A stretch of 64,000 nt of DNA from Arabidopsis thaliana (Eukaryota > Streptophyta > Magnoliopsida > Brassicales > Brassicaceae): positions 7,812,101-7,876,100 of the forward strand of contig NC_003074.8 in the NCBI RefSeq assembly GCF_000001735.4. The letters run 5' to 3'. The notes under the pieces are model-generated. The model ran no database searches. It saw only the letters and a program-made list of their open reading frames with translations, and was not told the DNA's origin. The translations under genes were made by a program, and so were the position numbers. Shown here in pieces: positions 10,259 to 23,185 of this stretch; the stretch's first letter is position 1, and each line of letters starts with the position of its first letter.

Positions 10259-13200
10259 TTACGAGTGTCTAGACGCGTCCTCATGCAACTGCGTAGTCCT
10301 CACATTAGGATCATCCTGCACAGAAATCACCATGAACTAAGATGACCAATTGATACAAACAGGAAAAAGAAAGATCTTTTATTACAACTGCAATAGTTAC
10401 CCGGATGTCGTAAGAAAAATTGGCAGGCCTGAAGAAATCTACTCCCTAGAAAGAACAAAGTAAGATTTTACTTTTTTGGCAGTCTTGTTACAAGATTGAC
10501 AAAACTTATGAAAGCATTGAGAATAGGTATGTAGGTACCTGTCCATGGATGCCTTGCTGAGGACCGTAGTAACTGTCGTAGCTTGGTGCTATCGAGTTCA
10601 ACTGTCGCTACAGAAAACCAGCCGGAATTGTTTTTTTATCCAAAGTTAATGAAATAGAAAACAGCAGAAGCTACTTATACACATGTCATGGTCGATTTCA
10701 TACCAATCCTTGCATTGTTTGTTGATTCCCATAGAAATTATCGCGAGTTGGCCCCATTAAGTTCAGCTGGACCTGTAAAAACACATATCAAAACAGATTA
10801 CATACGTATCTAGATAATAATATGAACGTATGTTGTGCTTAATTACCATTCCTTGTACGCTCTGCTGTGTTCCATAATAGCTTTCAATGCCAACCGTCCT
10901 TGGGCTCAGCTTATCCTGCAATTACAAAATTCAGATATGACATACTTAGGCGACTTGTGTTTAAAAGAGGCTTGCCACGACATGTCAACAAAGACAGACC
11001 ATCTGTTGCAAGCTTTCTGGCGCTGCAACTGGCATAACATCCTGCTCTGGGTTCACCTGAAATTAGTATTTGGTATCATCAAATTTGCAAAGCATAAAAG
11101 CGCAAAGCGAACAAAATCCATAAGCTGTCTGCACAGAGAGATCGTAAACAAGTAAGTTACTTTTCTTTTCTTAGTTGGATTCTTTTTCTTGCTGGTTTTG
11201 CCTGCACTTCTGCTATGGTTGTCCTCCTCCACAGAAATCAGACCTTGAGTTGGTGACGTTACAACATCTGGAAGACTTCTGCCGGAAGTATTAATACCAG
11301 CACAGTTTCCTATAGCTCCTTCAATAGCAAGGAATGCAATATTGTAACTCTCTTGAGAGAGGGATGCCTCTTCATTCAGCTTTAATGCTCGTTCGCACAA
11401 ATCGTTATACCGCAGCAGCCTAGTCTGCAACTGCTGAGGTTCTCCTGAAAAATGCCGGCTTTTTGCATCTTTTGTCCACCGCTTCAATATGTACTGCGAG
11501 GGGATGGAAGAAAGATGACAACACTGAAGAACATTAAGAGTGTGTCTGCAGAGATACCCTTTATACTCAAATAACCGACAGATGCAAGAGACTTCAGCCT
11601 TTGTTTGGTTCCATGTTACCATGAAGTCTTGGTTGTTTTCAAAATCCTGCACTCTAAAAGTAGAACATGTGGCATCTCGGTTCTCCTCCCTAGGACTACA
11701 CGCAATCGCACCCAAAACTTCAATCTGGAACTTTTTGAAAACTGCAGGAGTATAGACTTCAGAAACACTCTTCTCAAATGGCGATGGAGACTTCATTGCT
11801 GGCTGCTTGTTCCACATTTCAGAATCAGCTTTGGCTTCTTCTTCACATCTATCTTGCAAAACTGTATCATATACCTTTACAAATTCTTGTACACTAGTCT
11901 TCTTATGCATATACTTGTCGAAGAAAGCATTAATACTATCAGCTCGTTGAGATGTAGACATCCCAGCCAAAAGAACATCAGTCATGTAGGTTGGTGCCCA
12001 TTTCTTGCGGTCTTCATATAAAGAAATCATCCATTGATCATCTTTGAGGCCGAATCTAGCAAGATTCTTATACCATTTTCTCGCAAAGTCTTCATCTTTC
12101 CCTGATTTATAGATGCACTTCTCAAACTTAGGCATAAAATTATCATGTTGCTTAACAACTTGACCAAGATTCTCAGAAACCTTCATCAATACATGCCAAA
12201 GAAAAAGGCAATGCCGTGTATTGGGGAAGATTTCGGGAACAATGGAGTTCATTACAACGTCTAGCTCAGTGATCAAAACCTTTGGAGCTTGTCCACCGAT
12301 TGCTCTCAGCCAGGTCTCCATTAACCAAGAATATGTTGCTGCACTCTCATCGGATATTAAGGCGCACCCAAGGACCATATACTGGTAGTGCTGGTTCACT
12401 CCAACAAAAATAGCAAGTGGCATCTTGTACTTGTTTCTTACGTAGGTGGTGTCTAGAGAAACAACATCACAAAAACTGCCATAGTTATGCCTGCTCTTTG
12501 CATCTACCCAAAATACATTCTTCACTCGCTGATCATCGCCCAGATCTACTGCATAAAAGAAGTTGGAATTCAAGGATTGCATCCGTGACAAGAAGTCAAG
12601 CAGGATTTTGAAATCCCCTGTTTCCACTGATAAAGTCCGACCTTTTTCAAAAGAACTTTTCGAATCGCTTTTTAGACTTATAACAGTTTTGTACTCAGCA
12701 AACTGCTTAGCCATTGCAGCATATATCTTTCTGGTCTGTTCACTCACAGCTTGTGCAGGTAAAAGCTCATGATTATGCTCCCTCACAAAGCTGTGAATTA
12801 CCCATTTCCCATCCGGCCTTCTCTTAACATGCATACTAGCTTTGCAATCGGTTTTCGCACATGTTCTCCTACCAGCCATATTCTCTGGATCTTGCTTACT
12901 TTGTCTAGCTCGTGGCCGATTAAAAGATTTGTCATATTCTCTTTTAGTACCATACCTAGAGCAAGCAAACTTCGCATCAATAAACTCTCTTGTAGTTTTC
13001 GATCTACGACTGTTCTGTATCGCAGTGTTAAACCCCATAGCTCGAGAATACTCCTGGTAAAACGAATACGCTTCACCGTGTGACTCAAACTCCATACCAT
13101 TAAGAGGTTCAAGATTCATACCCTCAGTGTACTCAACCAACTCCCCAGTTGGAACACCCATGCCTACACTGTCATCAGTATTAACCTCAACAGAAACATC

Positions 13201-13314
13201 CTCAATTTTGCCAATATCCATATCTTCTTCATTGTGTAACACATTATCAAGTCCTCTATCCTCATCATCTCCTTTGCAAAGGTCACCTGAATGTAGTCGA
13301 AGATCTATATCCAT
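10259..13314 (-). CDS. FHY3: FHY3, transcription factor derived from a Mutator-like transposase
   Basis: Seven coding exons on the minus strand: 13314-11161, 11056-11000, 10915-10847, 10772-10704, 10607-10539, 10445-10401, 10315-10259; all junctions are GT-AG and phase 0, giving 839 aa. The N-terminal FAR1 zinc-chelating DNA-binding domain (about 74-185) has C118, C152, C157, H180 and H182. A MULE transposase domain (about 275-375) and a SWIM zinc finger (C577, C579, C589, H591) follow. Known role: nuclear activator of FHY1/FHL in phytochrome A signalling, also in circadian and chlorophyll genes, with paralogue FAR1. Exons 3, 4 and 5 are each 69 bases and encode related 23-residue units. An intron in the 5' UTR is likely (donor at 13679, acceptor near 13362), with the leader exon reaching about 13930. 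Confidence 0.97.
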
Positions 13315-13361
13315 GACAAACCTATAGTCTCAGGCAAAACAAACGTCTTACAACACTGCAA

Positions 13362-13930
13362 GACAAAATCTAGGTCTCAGTACATATATCTAGGTCAAAA
13401 TGTATACTAAAGTCACACACAAAAGATGTAACAAACCAGAGAAACCCATCAAAATTCAATCTTTCTATGATGATAAATCGAGAAAGTATACACATTTTGC
13501 CCTTACAATTGCAGAAAAAAGCAACTTGCAGCTAAATTCTTAGTGGGTATTTCATCACATAAACGAAATCCTCAAATCCAATTCCTAAAACGAAGCTGAT
13601 CAAAACTACTGTATAACCCAATCATTTGTGTTGGTTATCACTATAAAACAAAAACAAAAAATAAAAATGAAAACTTTACCTCGTACGAAACAGAAGATAT
13701 ACGAATCGGAGCAGAAACTGAGAAAAGGCCGTCTCTTTTTAATCTCTTCGTCGTCGAGAGGAGGAAGAAGAAGAAGACAACACGCGCCAATCGGGTGCGA
13801 GTTGGGGTATCGATCTGCGAAAAGGAGATAGAGAAGAAGAAGAGAGAAAGAGAAGAAAAATTGGTGAGTGGTGTTCACGCGATCTGAGGAAGCGAGTGGG
13901 CGGAAGATCCACGATTCGTTCTTTTGGTGT
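13362..13930 (-). other. FHY3 5' UTR exon and leader intron
   Basis: On the minus strand a splice donor (exon ending at 13680, then GTAAAG) and an acceptor (TTGCAG just before 13355) bracket a leader intron of about 320 bases. The upstream exon is purine/pyrimidine-biased (GAAGAA and CTTCTT runs), typical of plant leaders. The small frames on both strands here are shadows. Confidence 0.6.
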
Positions 13931-15089
13931 CTAGGGTTTCTTCTTCTTCTTCTCTCTGTCTAAACGCATCACCATGTTTTTTGATAATAATAATATCTCT
14001 ATCCATTTATTTATGTTATTAATAAAATAAAATTAGAAAGAAAAAAAAAAACTGTTTTTGTTTGAAATTTTGTGCAACGCGCATGCCAAAACAAAAATTG
14101 GAGGGAAGCGTGAATAATGGGAATGATGAGATTTACTTACATCTATAAGAGTAGACTTGTTTAGGCTTTTAAAATTTGTTTGGTCCACTCTAAGACTAAG
14201 ACTTGTTTGAATTATTTTATTTTGTATTTCTAAGTATTTACTATGGTGAAAACTGAAACATTACGGTGAATTACAAAAAAAAATCATAGTAAACTATTCA
14301 AAATATTTTTTTGTTATTTACAAACTATCAGTTTTGAATTTGGACTATATATATATATATATATTAGTAAATGCTTTTACCAACTTTCAATAGCCAAGAG
14401 CCAATTGGTATGACTATTTCAGAATTGGATTAATTTATTATATTTGATCCAAAATAAAAAGATCAATAGCCGTCCAAAAAAATAAATAAATCAATAGCCA
14501 CTCATTAGCATGAGTCACTGTTCTTTTTAATTTTGTACATATAGATTAGCTCAGTCTTAAAAACCATAGTTATAATTAGTCCCACTAATGTTAAAAAGTT
14601 TGGTAAAAAAAAAATTATTTCCTAACTTTTTTTTACATATTAGCTACAATAAAATAAATACCATTTTTGGAAATATTTTATGAATTCAAAATAAATTTCA
14701 TAAAATATCATAATCAATAGCCAATAGCCAGTTGGTAATTTACTATTTCCGACATGATTTAATTTAATACAGCATATATTTTTTGACAAAAAGCCAGCCA
14801 ATATCCTGAAATTTAATTATAATTATGCCAAAATTATTTATAATACCAAAATTATTTATAATTAATTATCCACTAATGTAAAAGTTGGGTCAACCATTTG
14901 GACTTAATTAAGACTAAACCTGCCACAGTAACAGAGAGAGACGATATTTTCTCAGTCCCTTTCCCTTTTCAACGAGCAACAACACTCTTCACTTAATCGC
15001 TCCGGCGGTGGCGAACGGCAACGTGACGGTGACGTTGTCGGAAAATTAGAGTTTGTTTATCTTTGCTTATTGTTGTTGGAGAAGAAGGT
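13931..15089. promoter_or_regulatory. Shared upstream region of FHY3 (-) and the DHHC gene (+)
   Basis: About 1 kb of AT-rich DNA between head-to-head genes. It holds a TA microsatellite at about 14347-14364 and repeated TCAATAGCCA motifs (about 14388, 14462, 14491, 14713). The DHHC leader begins near 14930 (AGAGAGAGACG) and is GC-richer. I see no other gene. Confidence 0.5.
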
Positions 15090-18000
15090 ATGGTGAGGAA
15101 ACACGGTTGGCAACTTCCCGCTCACACTCTTCAGGTAAAATCGAATGTAACCTTTCTCTATAGCCAAAGCTTCAATTTTTCATGAATCTGCTCAATCTAA
15201 AGTCACCAATGGCTGTGATTTCAATTGGGTTCTGTGTATTTTTCTTCTCAGGTGATTGCAATTACGGTGTTTTGCTTGTTGGTGGTCGCTTTCTATGCTT
15301 TCTTCGCTCCTTTTGTTGGAGGTCGTATTTGGGAATACGTTTTGATCGGTGTTTACTCTCCCGTGGTATGTTTAATGCTTCTCAAGCTAGTAGTGTTTAT
15401 GATCAGAATCAATTTTGCAAATTCATAACGAGTTTTGGATTCCACAGCTGTGTAGTTTATGGCATTGATCTTATCTGATAGGTTCCTTTATGTATCGTGT
15501 GTGTTTTTGCAGGCTATTCTTGTGTTTGTTTTGTATGTTCGGTGTACTGCAATCAATCCTGCGGATCCGAGAATCATGTCGATATTTGATACAGGCGTGA
15601 ATGGAGATGGCATGGTTCGTGGCTTATCAAGGAATTATGATGAAACTGGTAGTCAGTTGCAGGCTTCTCCTTCGGTTGTCAGTAGGAGTTCTACCGTGGC
15701 TGGAAACTCTAGTGTGAAAGGTTCTGTAGAAGATGCTCAAAGAGTGGAATCTGTAAGTAGAAGATCTTGCTATAATCCTCTGGCAGTTTTCTGTTATGTG
15801 TTTGTTGTGGAAGACTGCCGGAAAAAGGAAGGGCCGGCGGAAGAACAAGGAAACAGCGAAGAGGCTCTGTTTTGCACATTGTGCAATTGTGAGGTACTAA
15901 GCTTCAGAATTCTACATCAAGTCTCCATGGTTATATTTGTCATGTGTATGGTCTTTAATATGAAAAGTAAATGATGTATGAGCAGTTAATAATAACTAAA
16001 ATTTCTTGGTCTTTATCTTCTAGAATCTGCTTTAAGAAGTCTTTAGGGAAAGCAATTTGGTTCAGATTTTAGATGTGTACTCAATTATGTATGTTTCACA
16101 GGTACGCAAGTTCAGCAAGCATTGTCGAAGTTGTGATAAATGTGTTGATTGTTTTGATCACCATTGCAAGGTAAGCTTTCTGATGTTTCAAATGTTTGAC
16201 TGGATTTTCATGGGTTTAGTTGATGACATAGTTCTAATCATTGCTACAGTGGCTTAACAATTGTGTCGGTCGTAAAAACTATGTGACTTTTGTCTCTCTG
16301 ATGAGTGCCAGTCTTCTCTGGGTATGTATTTCACCTCGTATGTGCTATTTCTTGTACTTATTTTCTCACTGAACCACTAACAGGTTATGCTTTCTCCCTC
16401 CTCAGCTCATTATTGAAGCAGCAGTTGGAATTGCAGTTATAGTGCGTGTATTTGTTAATAAGCAGACCATGGAAACTGAAATTGTCAATAGACTTGGAAA
16501 TAGTTTCTCTCGTGCACCTTTGGCGGCAGTTGTTGTAAGTATTCTTGGTGTTATGCCATTAGTTTGAGTTTAGCTCCTGTCATCAAGGTTCCTAATGCCA
16601 TACCTACAAATTGCGTAGGGTCTTTGCACTGCTGTTGCCATTTTCGCATGTTTTCCACTGGGTGAACTTCTCTTTTTCCACATGCTTCTCATTAAAAAGG
16701 TCAGTGGGAAAGAAACTAGTTCTGATATTAGTTACTCTACTCATAACACGGATAATTTTCTTACTGTAAGATATCATGGTAAGACTTTTAAAAGATAGAA
16801 GTGACAATGCTCATCATAGTAGTGAGGTTGAACTTCGGATTATTTTTGTTTAACTACCTATTATCTATCAATTGTGAACTTTTCTTAACACTGGCAGGGA
16901 ATTACAACATATGAGTATGTTGTGGCAATGAGAGCCATGAGCGAGGCGCCAGATGGAGCATCTGTTGACGAGGAAATTCAGAATGTGCTCTATTCTCCCA
17001 CTGGGTCTGCTACAACCGGCTTTAGTGGTGGAAGCTCTCTCGGTTTACCATACAGGGGGGTCTGGTGCACTCCACCTAGAGTGTTTGATAATCAGGTATT
17101 TTTACCTTTTCCGAAGCATCCAACCATTCTTGTATCGCATGCCTAACTCTTGTGAAACACTGAAACTCACTAGTGTTTTGGTTGCAACAGATAGGTTATA
17201 TACCTCATATACATCATTTGAAAGTCTAGTTATCCATAGGATCAATCTCTAAATATAAACTTGAAAGACAAGGGTTTCCACGAAATGCAGTTAATTTTTG
17301 GCATACATGTATTGCTTAATCTGAGATTATGCTCAGGTATCAACATGCCATTTTTACACTCATTATCTCTATGTAGGATGAAGTCATTCCTCATTTAGAC
17401 CCTTGCATGGTCCCGTCAACCGTAGACCCAGATGCACCTGGATCAGAGAAAGGCACTAAGGCTCTGAAAAGACCTGTAAAACGTAATGCATGGAAGCTTG
17501 CAAAGTTGGATCCAAATGAAGCTGCAAGGGCAGCTGCCAGAGCCAGAGCGTCATCATCTGTCCTAAGACCGATAGATAATCGCCATTTACCTGATAATGA
17601 TCTTAGTTCCATTGGCACAGTTAGTATCATCAGTAGTGTAAGCACAGATGCAAATGTGGCTGCAAGTAAAGAGATAAGGAACAATGATCTAAGGTCATCT
17701 CTTTCTAGAAACTCGTTTGCTCCAAGCCAAGGTAGCCGGGATGAGTATGACACAGGGAGCCATGGTATGAGCAATCTTAGCAGTCCAAGCCATGTTCACG
17801 AGTCTGTCACACTTGCTCCACTCCCTCAAAATCCTACAATAGTTGGCAATCGCTTCACTGCAACAAGCCATCACATGCACTCGACCTTTGATGATAAGGT
17901 TCTGCACAGAGGAAACGACGCGGATCCGCTATTTCTCTTTGCTCCTGCAACTTCTCATCTGAGGGATGTGAGAAAGACATCAGTTGTTTGGGATCCAGAA

Positions 18001-18408
18001 GCTGGGAGATATGTATCAGCTCCTGTAACAACAACATCTGAAGTCCGCAACAGATTGCTAAATCCTAGCTCACAAACAGCCAGCACTCAGAATCCAAGAC
18101 CCATTCTTCCAGCTCATGATTCTTCTTCTGGATCATCAGCACTAAGGGATCCTCTTCCTCTGCACCAAGCCGAGAGAAGACTGACATATACAGGTGACTC
18201 TATCTTTTATGGAGGCCCTTTGATTAATATTCCGACTAGAGATACCCCGAGAAGCGGAAGGGGCTTGGTAAGAGATGTACAAGACAGATTGGCATCAACA
18301 GTTCATCGAGATGCAAGAATTAGAAGGGATTCAACCTCAAACCAGCTTCCGGTGTTTGCCCCTGGAGGTCTTGGGGCAAACTCCCAAACCGGTTCTAACA
18401 TCAAGTAG
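15090..18408 (+). CDS. PAT20: DHHC-type protein S-acyltransferase (PAT20-like)
   Basis: Nine coding exons: 15090-15134, 15252-15365, 15513-15893, 16102-16170, 16250-16321, 16406-16534, 16619-16699, 16898-17095, 17377-18408, giving 706 aa. Two membrane segments lie near the N-terminus (about 16-40 and 46-66), then a Ser-rich cytosolic loop. The catalytic Cys-rich domain has [15 protein letters not shown] with DHHC at 199-202; C202 is the expected acyl carrier. Two more membrane segments follow (exons 5-7). The 343-residue last exon is a polar, disordered tail, including a [12 protein letters not shown] motif shared by this subfamily. It would palmitoylate membrane-associated proteins. It matches At3g22180; the number PAT20 is recalled and less certain than the function. 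Confidence 0.93.
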
Positions 18409-19179
18409 ATACACTGATTGTATTTCTTGAAAGGCTCTGATCTTCTACAAAACGTCTTCCCAATTCCTGGAGAGGCTCATTATCCATGGGTTCTTTGCTG
18501 TGTTGCCGGAACTCTATGAGGATTAAAGTTTGAGTTTCTGAGTCACTGGAATTTGTGCGAAGTTCCCAGTCATTTTTCAGTGTTAGAGTAGGACTAATTT
18601 TCTTACAATGGATTTGAGCTTCTTGTAAACCTGAAATGTCATCAATATTGATTCTTCCAGAAAACCATTCATGTAAATTCTTCTTTCACTTATCTCTGCA
18701 TTTTCATTTCTAGAAAATCGATCACTCAAAGTATTACATTATGGAGAAAATATTATCACTCTTTTGAAATTAAAAACGTATACAAGACAACGTACTAAAT
18801 AATCACATTGAGAACATGGTCCATTTTCCCAGCAAAAACTGAAAAGGTTTGACAAATGTACACCTCGAGAGAGTTCATATAACTTAAATAATAACACTAC
18901 TTACCGATACATATAAGAATCCAACTCCAGAGAGTCATGGACAAAAAAAGGATGGCTAACATAAATAACAACAACAATGAAGGCAGAGAGAGACGCCAAT
19001 ATGGCTTCATTCTCTTCTTGATTGATCGATGAACCAAGCAACTCTTTTATCTGAAAACCACTTTGTGTTCTGTTTCTCCCATGATCTTATCTCTTTCCTC
19101 TCATCAAAAGCTGTGTATGTACAGAACGATGGGAGAGTGACTTGGGCTGACAATTCTCAAGTTACACACTTAAACAGGG
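18409..19179. other. Convergent 3' regions of the DHHC gene and IQD5
   Basis: DHHC 3' UTR to about 18690, then AT-rich sequence and the IQD5 3' UTR. The frame at 19029-19271 on the plus strand is the antisense shadow of the last IQD5 exon. Confidence 0.55.
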
Positions 19180-21412
19180 CTATGCAAGCCTCTGTTTTAT
19201 TGGGTCGGAGTTGCGCCTTCTCTGGTTTTGGGCAGATTTTTCCTCCACTACTTTTTGAGATGCTGGCGTGAGTTTTCCTGCTCGGTTGGCTTTAGTTGAC
19301 TGAGATCCTAAGGATTTTCCTGCTCAAGAATATTCACGAAATAGACTTAAAGGACAATAGGGAAGAACAGATTGATTTGAGGCTTGGTCAAACTCTACAC
19401 TGGAACTTGGAAGATTAGATAAGATTTGGGTCTTGTGGGTTATACATACTTATACTAAAACTTAGCCATCCAAGTATCTACATTGTGGTTTGTATCTATA
19501 TGACTACTGCAAACTGATTCTCTTATCGCTACCAGCATGTTGATAAGACTATCGTCTCAATTATAAAACTGGAAATGGAAACATATTTCCTAGGCATAGA
19601 GAAAGAGAGAAAGAAAGAGAGAAAGAAATTATACCGCTGTTTGGCAGAGATAATCGTTCTTTTGAAGATCGATTTGGTTCTCTTGATCTTTCTTTCGGAT
19701 TGCTGTGTGATCTTGGACCAGCACCAGGTCTTGAGTTAACTTCTACAGCAAGATCGTCTTTAGCTGGCTTTGACTTAGCCTTGGATACCACTGGAATGCT
19801 TGAAGATATTCCAGGAGAAGACGAATCACCATCCGACTGACACGGGCCAGTCATCTGACTTGAAACACCGGATACAAGATTTGAAGTGTTTGGCATCTTA
19901 CTCACACTTTTGATCTGCGTTTTAGGTACATTCTCAGACTGCTCCATGCCGTTTTCACCTAATTTTGCATCATCCCTGAGGTTACTGTCAAGAAACCGGT
20001 TCTCCCATGGACGCACTGCCATCCATCTTTCCAACCAGTTCCATCCCCAATTGTTTTTGTCAGGTTGAAAGCCACTGTGAGCAGATAACAGCCGAGTTCC
20101 TGCCTGCCACTACAAGAGAGCAATTCTCTATGTGAGAGAAAGTAACATTATAGCCACATATAAAACAAGAGAACCAGACACTATTAATGGGGCTAGGATT
20201 AGGCTAGGTGGCCATCGTAAAAAGATACACTTAAAGAGAAATAAAATAGACTGCTGCAGAAGAGAGTTAAGAAAAGGAACCAGACAAAAACAACACTTTA
20301 AGTAGAGAGCTTCAGTTTTGCAAGTCATAGTGCGTTAGTTAAAAATTGGTCCTAATAAAGAGAACTCATGATTTATCAGATTCACTATTCAGGGATGTTA
20401 TTTTTCGAACAAATTGAACAAATACAAGCAATTACTTCTTAGGCAGAGTAGTAACCTGGTGAGTCAAAGCATATGCCATCGCTCTCTCACGCTTAGCTGC
20501 AGCTTCCTGCCTCTTTAGCAGCTTGGCTTGAATTTGTTCAACAGATCCAATGCTATCGCACCAACCTTCCTGAAAGATGATAACACATAGTCAACATGAC
20601 TGTTATTAAAGGCCAACCAGAAGATAAACAAATACAAAGTTTGTAAACAACTTAGACAAGTGACAGGCACCTCTATTTCTCGAACTCGGGCTTCATCTGC
20701 TAACTGTTGTTGAAGTGTCTGCTGACTCGTCTCACTTTCCAATTCCAAGGCGAGACGAACACGTCTTGCGCGTACACGAGCCTGAACTCTTACCAACGCT
20801 TGCATGCATCGAAGCGTTACAGCAGCTTGTTTTCTCACAGCATGTCCTCTAACAAGGGCTTGAAGTCTAACCAATCCCTTCAACGCTCGTAAAGCCCTCC
20901 TAGCCTAATAAATATATCATCTTCCTTATCAATCCACTCTTCTTTTTAAAACCAATGAACTAGCATCACTAAACCATAAGTAAAGCAACTTAATAAGGCA
21001 AATTGATACCAGAAATCCCCGATAAGCCGTTTGGATACGCGTTGCAGCCCGATTTTCCCTACTTTGTTCGTCATAAGCAACACCCCCATATGATTGTAGT
21101 GAAGTTGAAGTAGAGACCCCAGTATCAACCATACTACGCGTATTGGAATCTTCAAATCCATCTTGAAACTTTTCAAAGTCAAAATCAACTGAATTCTTTC
21201 TCCCAAACCTACTCTTGGTAGCAACCTTCACCTTCATCAGTTAAACAAACACAGAAATGAACCAACATTGGCATAATTAAGACAAAAAGAAAGAAACTCT
21301 TGTAATAATCTTCCTTTGAAGTACTCACATTTTCATCTTTCTTGGAAGACCTAGACTTATCAGATTTAGTAAAACCAACCAATGCTTTAATCCATCTCCC
21401 TGAAGCTCCCAT
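19180..21412 (-). CDS. IQD5: IQD5, IQ67-domain calmodulin-binding microtubule protein
   Basis: Six coding exons on the minus strand: 21412-21329, 21231-21010, 20904-20671, 20569-20456, 20109-19635, 19319-19180, giving 422 aa, the length I recall for At3g22190. The IQ67 domain spans the exon 2/3 junction (about 62-130): [20 protein letters not shown], then [16 protein letters not shown] and [15 protein letters not shown], that is, IQ motifs plus 1-5-10 type hydrophobic spacing. The intron inside the first IQ motif is a family hallmark. The C-terminal 200 residues are basic and Ser-rich and end in KQRLA. Known role: cortical microtubule association in pavement cells, linking Ca2+/calmodulin to the cytoskeleton. 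A leader intron is likely upstream of 21412. Confidence 0.96.
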
Positions 21413-23185
21413 TCTATCTCAATTCCAACGATCAGCAACATAAAACAACACAAAACCTGCAAAATTGCCAATTTAGCAACTAAATTATTCAAAACAGTAA
21501 AGCTTTCTCCTTTTTGATAACAAAATAGACAAAAATGGAAACTTTAATTGAGTTCACTAAATTCTCCTGACAATGTTGGATCCTTAATATTAAAACCAAG
21601 AAATTTAGTAATGAACACTAACAAAAAATCCAAACTTTGCAAAATTGAGACACATCGAGGAGAAGCAAAATTCAAAAACTTTACACCGGCGGCGAAGGAA
21701 AGATCGCCGATGAGATCTTTAAAGAGAGTGAGTGGCGACTTCGTGATCTTTTCTTCTTCAGTCAGTGAGCGTCTTTCTCGGCTACTTTACTTTTTCCTCT
21801 CTCTCTCTACTCTACAAAAAGAAAAAGGTCCATACTTTATTCTCTCTCTAGGGGATATGTGTGTGAACGAACATATACAGATAGATAGGAATTGACTTGA
21901 TTGATCGTTTCGTTTTCCCTCTCCTCTCTCAGATACGATTGATTGAATGATAGATTAGATTGCACGCCGTACGCGTGCTCTATTCTTCAATTTGGCGGCG
22001 TTTTTTGACCTCGAAACGGCACGCAGTTTTAGTTTGAAATATGTTTGATTCTCTTTTTTAATTAATGCATGCATTTATGTGTGTAAGTCTTGTTTGCAGT
22101 CTGATATTTTGAATGGAGAAGACAAAATAAGTTGACGTGTCACCTAATTATATGATGTCACTAGTTTTTGTAATGTTGGATCATTATTAGTATCTTTTTT
22201 AATCTAAATTAAAGATAATTATTATTTTTTCGTTTACTTTTGTTAGACGTAACAACTATCACATGGTTATGTAATAATCTTATGGAAACTCGTATATTAA
22301 AATAATTTTTACTCCAGTTTTTCCTACTATCCCTCCTTAGAAATTGAAATATGCCATCAAATTTGGCTACTTTTTCTGTTAGTTGGGTTGGCCTAGTTGG
22401 TGTTTTTATTTAGTAAATGAAAAATAAAAAGATAAAAACAAACACACAAAGAAAAGTTATTAGAATATGTCCTACATAAAATTTTATTTATGTATAGAAT
22501 AATATATAAATATATGGTAAAATTTCCACTTGAAGTAATTTTTAAGTATGAGTTAGGCTCATACTAATATGCTATAAACCTAAAGTTTTAATGTGTCTCG
22601 ATTGTGAACCATATATAGATGTCCAGTCCCATAACCTTAACGTTTCAGATGTCCATTTCTAAACGCGAGGGAAGAAGTGTATTAAAATGTGTTCCACATC
22701 GAGACATAATTTTTTTTTCTTCAAATTGGAGTGATTTTTTTTACTATATTTCTCCATTTTATTTATTTCAGCAGAAAATATAATAAAATTTTAATTGATA
22801 TTTTTATGGTATGGCTGCTATATACAACTAGCCTCTTATTTGTTTTTTCTTTCCCTTGCTACTACTGCACCAGTTACAACCTATTATTATTATCTCTGTG
22901 AGAGAGCAGCAAAATGATTTGTTTCCCTTTAAAATAAAATAAATCAAAAATAATATTAAGAAAATGACTCAATGACACGTCACTGGAAAAAATCAAATGG
23001 AACTCGAAAAGATTAAATAAATAAAAAGATATAAGGCATCATCATCATCAATTCATCATCCTCTGTTTTGTAACCAATCTCAGCTCTCCCTCTCAAACAA
23101 TCCAGGATTCTTCAGATTCCTCTCCTTTGATCCTCTCTTTAACAATCTCTCTCTCTCTGTTTTCTTCGATCCGTTGTAGGAGAAA
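21413..23185. promoter_or_regulatory. Head-to-head promoter region of IQD5 (-) and POP2 (+)
   Basis: The IQD5 leader, probably with an intron, occupies about 21413-21850 and contains CT-rich runs. The centre (22000-23000) is AT-rich with no ORF. The POP2 leader (about 23060-23185) is CT-rich with a CTCTCTCT run. Confidence 0.55.
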
